A stretch of DNA of 5,002 nucleotides. It comes from Nitrospinae bacterium CG22_combo_CG10-13_8_21_14_all_47_10. GTDB taxonomy: Bacteria > Nitrospinota > Nitrospinia > Nitrospinales > VA-1. This document shows, in pieces, positions 4,804 to 5,002 of the stretch; the first letter of the stretch is position 1; every line of letters starts with the position of its first letter. Both the position numbers and the translations under genes were made by a program. The DNA lies in the NCBI GenBank assembly GCA_002786505.1, contig PCTK01000016.1:173-5174 (forward strand), given 5' to 3'. The notes beneath the pieces were generated by a model that was given only the letters and a program-made list of their open reading frames with translations, was not told the origin of the DNA and made no database searches.

Positions 4804-4821
4804 CGGTAGACACTTCTACCG
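4804..4821 (-). promoter_or_regulatory. Leader hairpin of the 66-aa gene
   Basis: A perfect seven-base stem (CGGTAGA with TCTACCG) with an AGTG loop on the minus strand lies about 20 bases upstream of the start codon, before the ribosome site. A second small stem, CCTC/GAGG (4850-4839), sits at the predicted 5' end. Both could stabilise or regulate the transcript. Confidence 0.5.
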
Positions 4822-4857
4822 GTAAAAATTTAATCATACCTCTCGTGAGGACAGTAT

Positions 4858-4886
4858 TTAATATCATTTCAAGATAGGGCGGTCAA
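4858..4886 (-). promoter_or_regulatory. Sigma-70-type promoter of the 66-aa gene
   Basis: On the minus strand TTGACC (4886-4881, 5 of 6) and TATTAA (4863-4858, 4 of 6) are separated by 17 bases. The predicted transcription start is near 4851, giving a leader of about 67 bases. Confidence 0.6.
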
Positions 4887-4921
4887 GTCCCTAAACTCAG
4901 GATGGTTCTTTTCCCGGGATG

Positions 4922-4943
4922 TCTGCCGGTTCAGACCGGCGGA
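4922..4943 (-). terminator. GC-rich hairpin, possible transcript end of a gene beyond the right edge
   Basis: The arms TCTGCCGGT (4922-4930) and ACCGGCGGA (4935-4943) pair around TCAG, with one wobble pair. The hairpin lies 2 bases beyond the TGA of the partial leftward reading frame. No T run follows, so it is at best a factor-assisted or weak terminator. Confidence 0.4.
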
Positions 4944-4945
4944 GG

Positions 4946-5002
4946 TCAAATCGTGAAATCGAGCAGGCGGGATCGGCTTTGTTCGTTTTGCAGTTGGGAG
5001 GC
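4946..5002 (-). CDS. Possible C-terminal end of a leftward gene (18 codons)
   Basis: The minus strand is open from the right edge to TGA at 4948-4946 and would encode ASQLQNEQSRSRLLDFTI. The codon choice looks ordinary and a GC-rich hairpin follows directly, which is why this frame is preferred. Eighteen codons are too few to identify a family or to exclude chance. A competing plus-strand start exists here: GTG at 4953 with GGAGG seven bases upstream. Confidence 0.35.
   Translation of the reverse strand, partial: ASQLQNEQSRSRLLDFTI

Noticed and set aside
4502..4825. Plus-strand frames of 107 and 69 aa overlapping the 66-aa gene
   Set aside because: Neither has a ribosome site or promoter, and both run through the promoter-led minus-strand gene and its leader hairpin.
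4953..5002. Plus-strand GTG start with GGAGG upstream, reading MKSSRRDRLCSFCSWE
   Set aside because: The CSFC pattern is tempting as a zinc motif, but the arginine codons (AGG, CGG, CGG) are unlike the neighbours' and only 16 codons are visible; the minus-strand frame with a following hairpin is slightly better. Neither is proven.

Overview
The window looks like chromosomal DNA of a Gram-negative bacterium. It has moderate GC, short Shine-Dalgarno-led genes and a sigma-54 activator. I see no tRNA, rRNA, insertion sequence, phage gene or CRISPR array. The gene mix (MerA/Lpd-like flavoprotein, TPR protein, Rieske-like protein, cupin, NtrC-type activator) would suit Nitrospinota or a deltaproteobacterial-type lineage, but that placement is a guess; nothing here is diagnostic.

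Layout. Positions 1-1741 hold a leftward two-gene unit: a four-repeat TPR protein (1741 to 1211), then, 12 bases on, a pyridine nucleotide-disulfide oxidoreductase cut by the left edge. A divergent intergenic region with repeat elements (1742-1948) follows. Next is a rightward pair: an unrecognised 90-residue protein (1949-2221) and, 8 bases later, a 107-residue Rieske-fold protein (2230-2553) in which both iron-ligating histidines appear replaced by cysteine. Region 2554-2796 is non-coding and rich in structure: an inverted-repeat pair, a G-rich hairpin, a candidate promoter with a dyad in its spacer, and a long hairpin next to the ribosome binding site of a small cupin gene (2797-3192). After a terminator-like inverted repeat, a near-consensus sigma-70 promoter sits only 11 bases upstream of a sigma-54 enhancer-binding protein gene that lacks any sensory domain (3351-4406). 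The right end holds a leftward 66-residue protein of unknown function (4783 to 4583) with its own promoter and a two-hairpin leader, then possibly the last codons of another leftward gene at the edge.

How the parts may work together. Redox themes recur: a disulfide oxidoreductase, a Rieske-like protein and a metal-type cupin. Only the adjacency of each co-directional pair supports a shared job. The sigma-54 activator's targets cannot be read from the window; one imperfect -24/-12-like sequence lies upstream of the Rieske pair. The most unusual item is the Rieske-fold protein with an apparent all-cysteine metal site, paired with an unrecognised small protein. Three copies of a 17-base intergenic motif and two copies of a G-rich hairpin suggest a dispersed repeat family.
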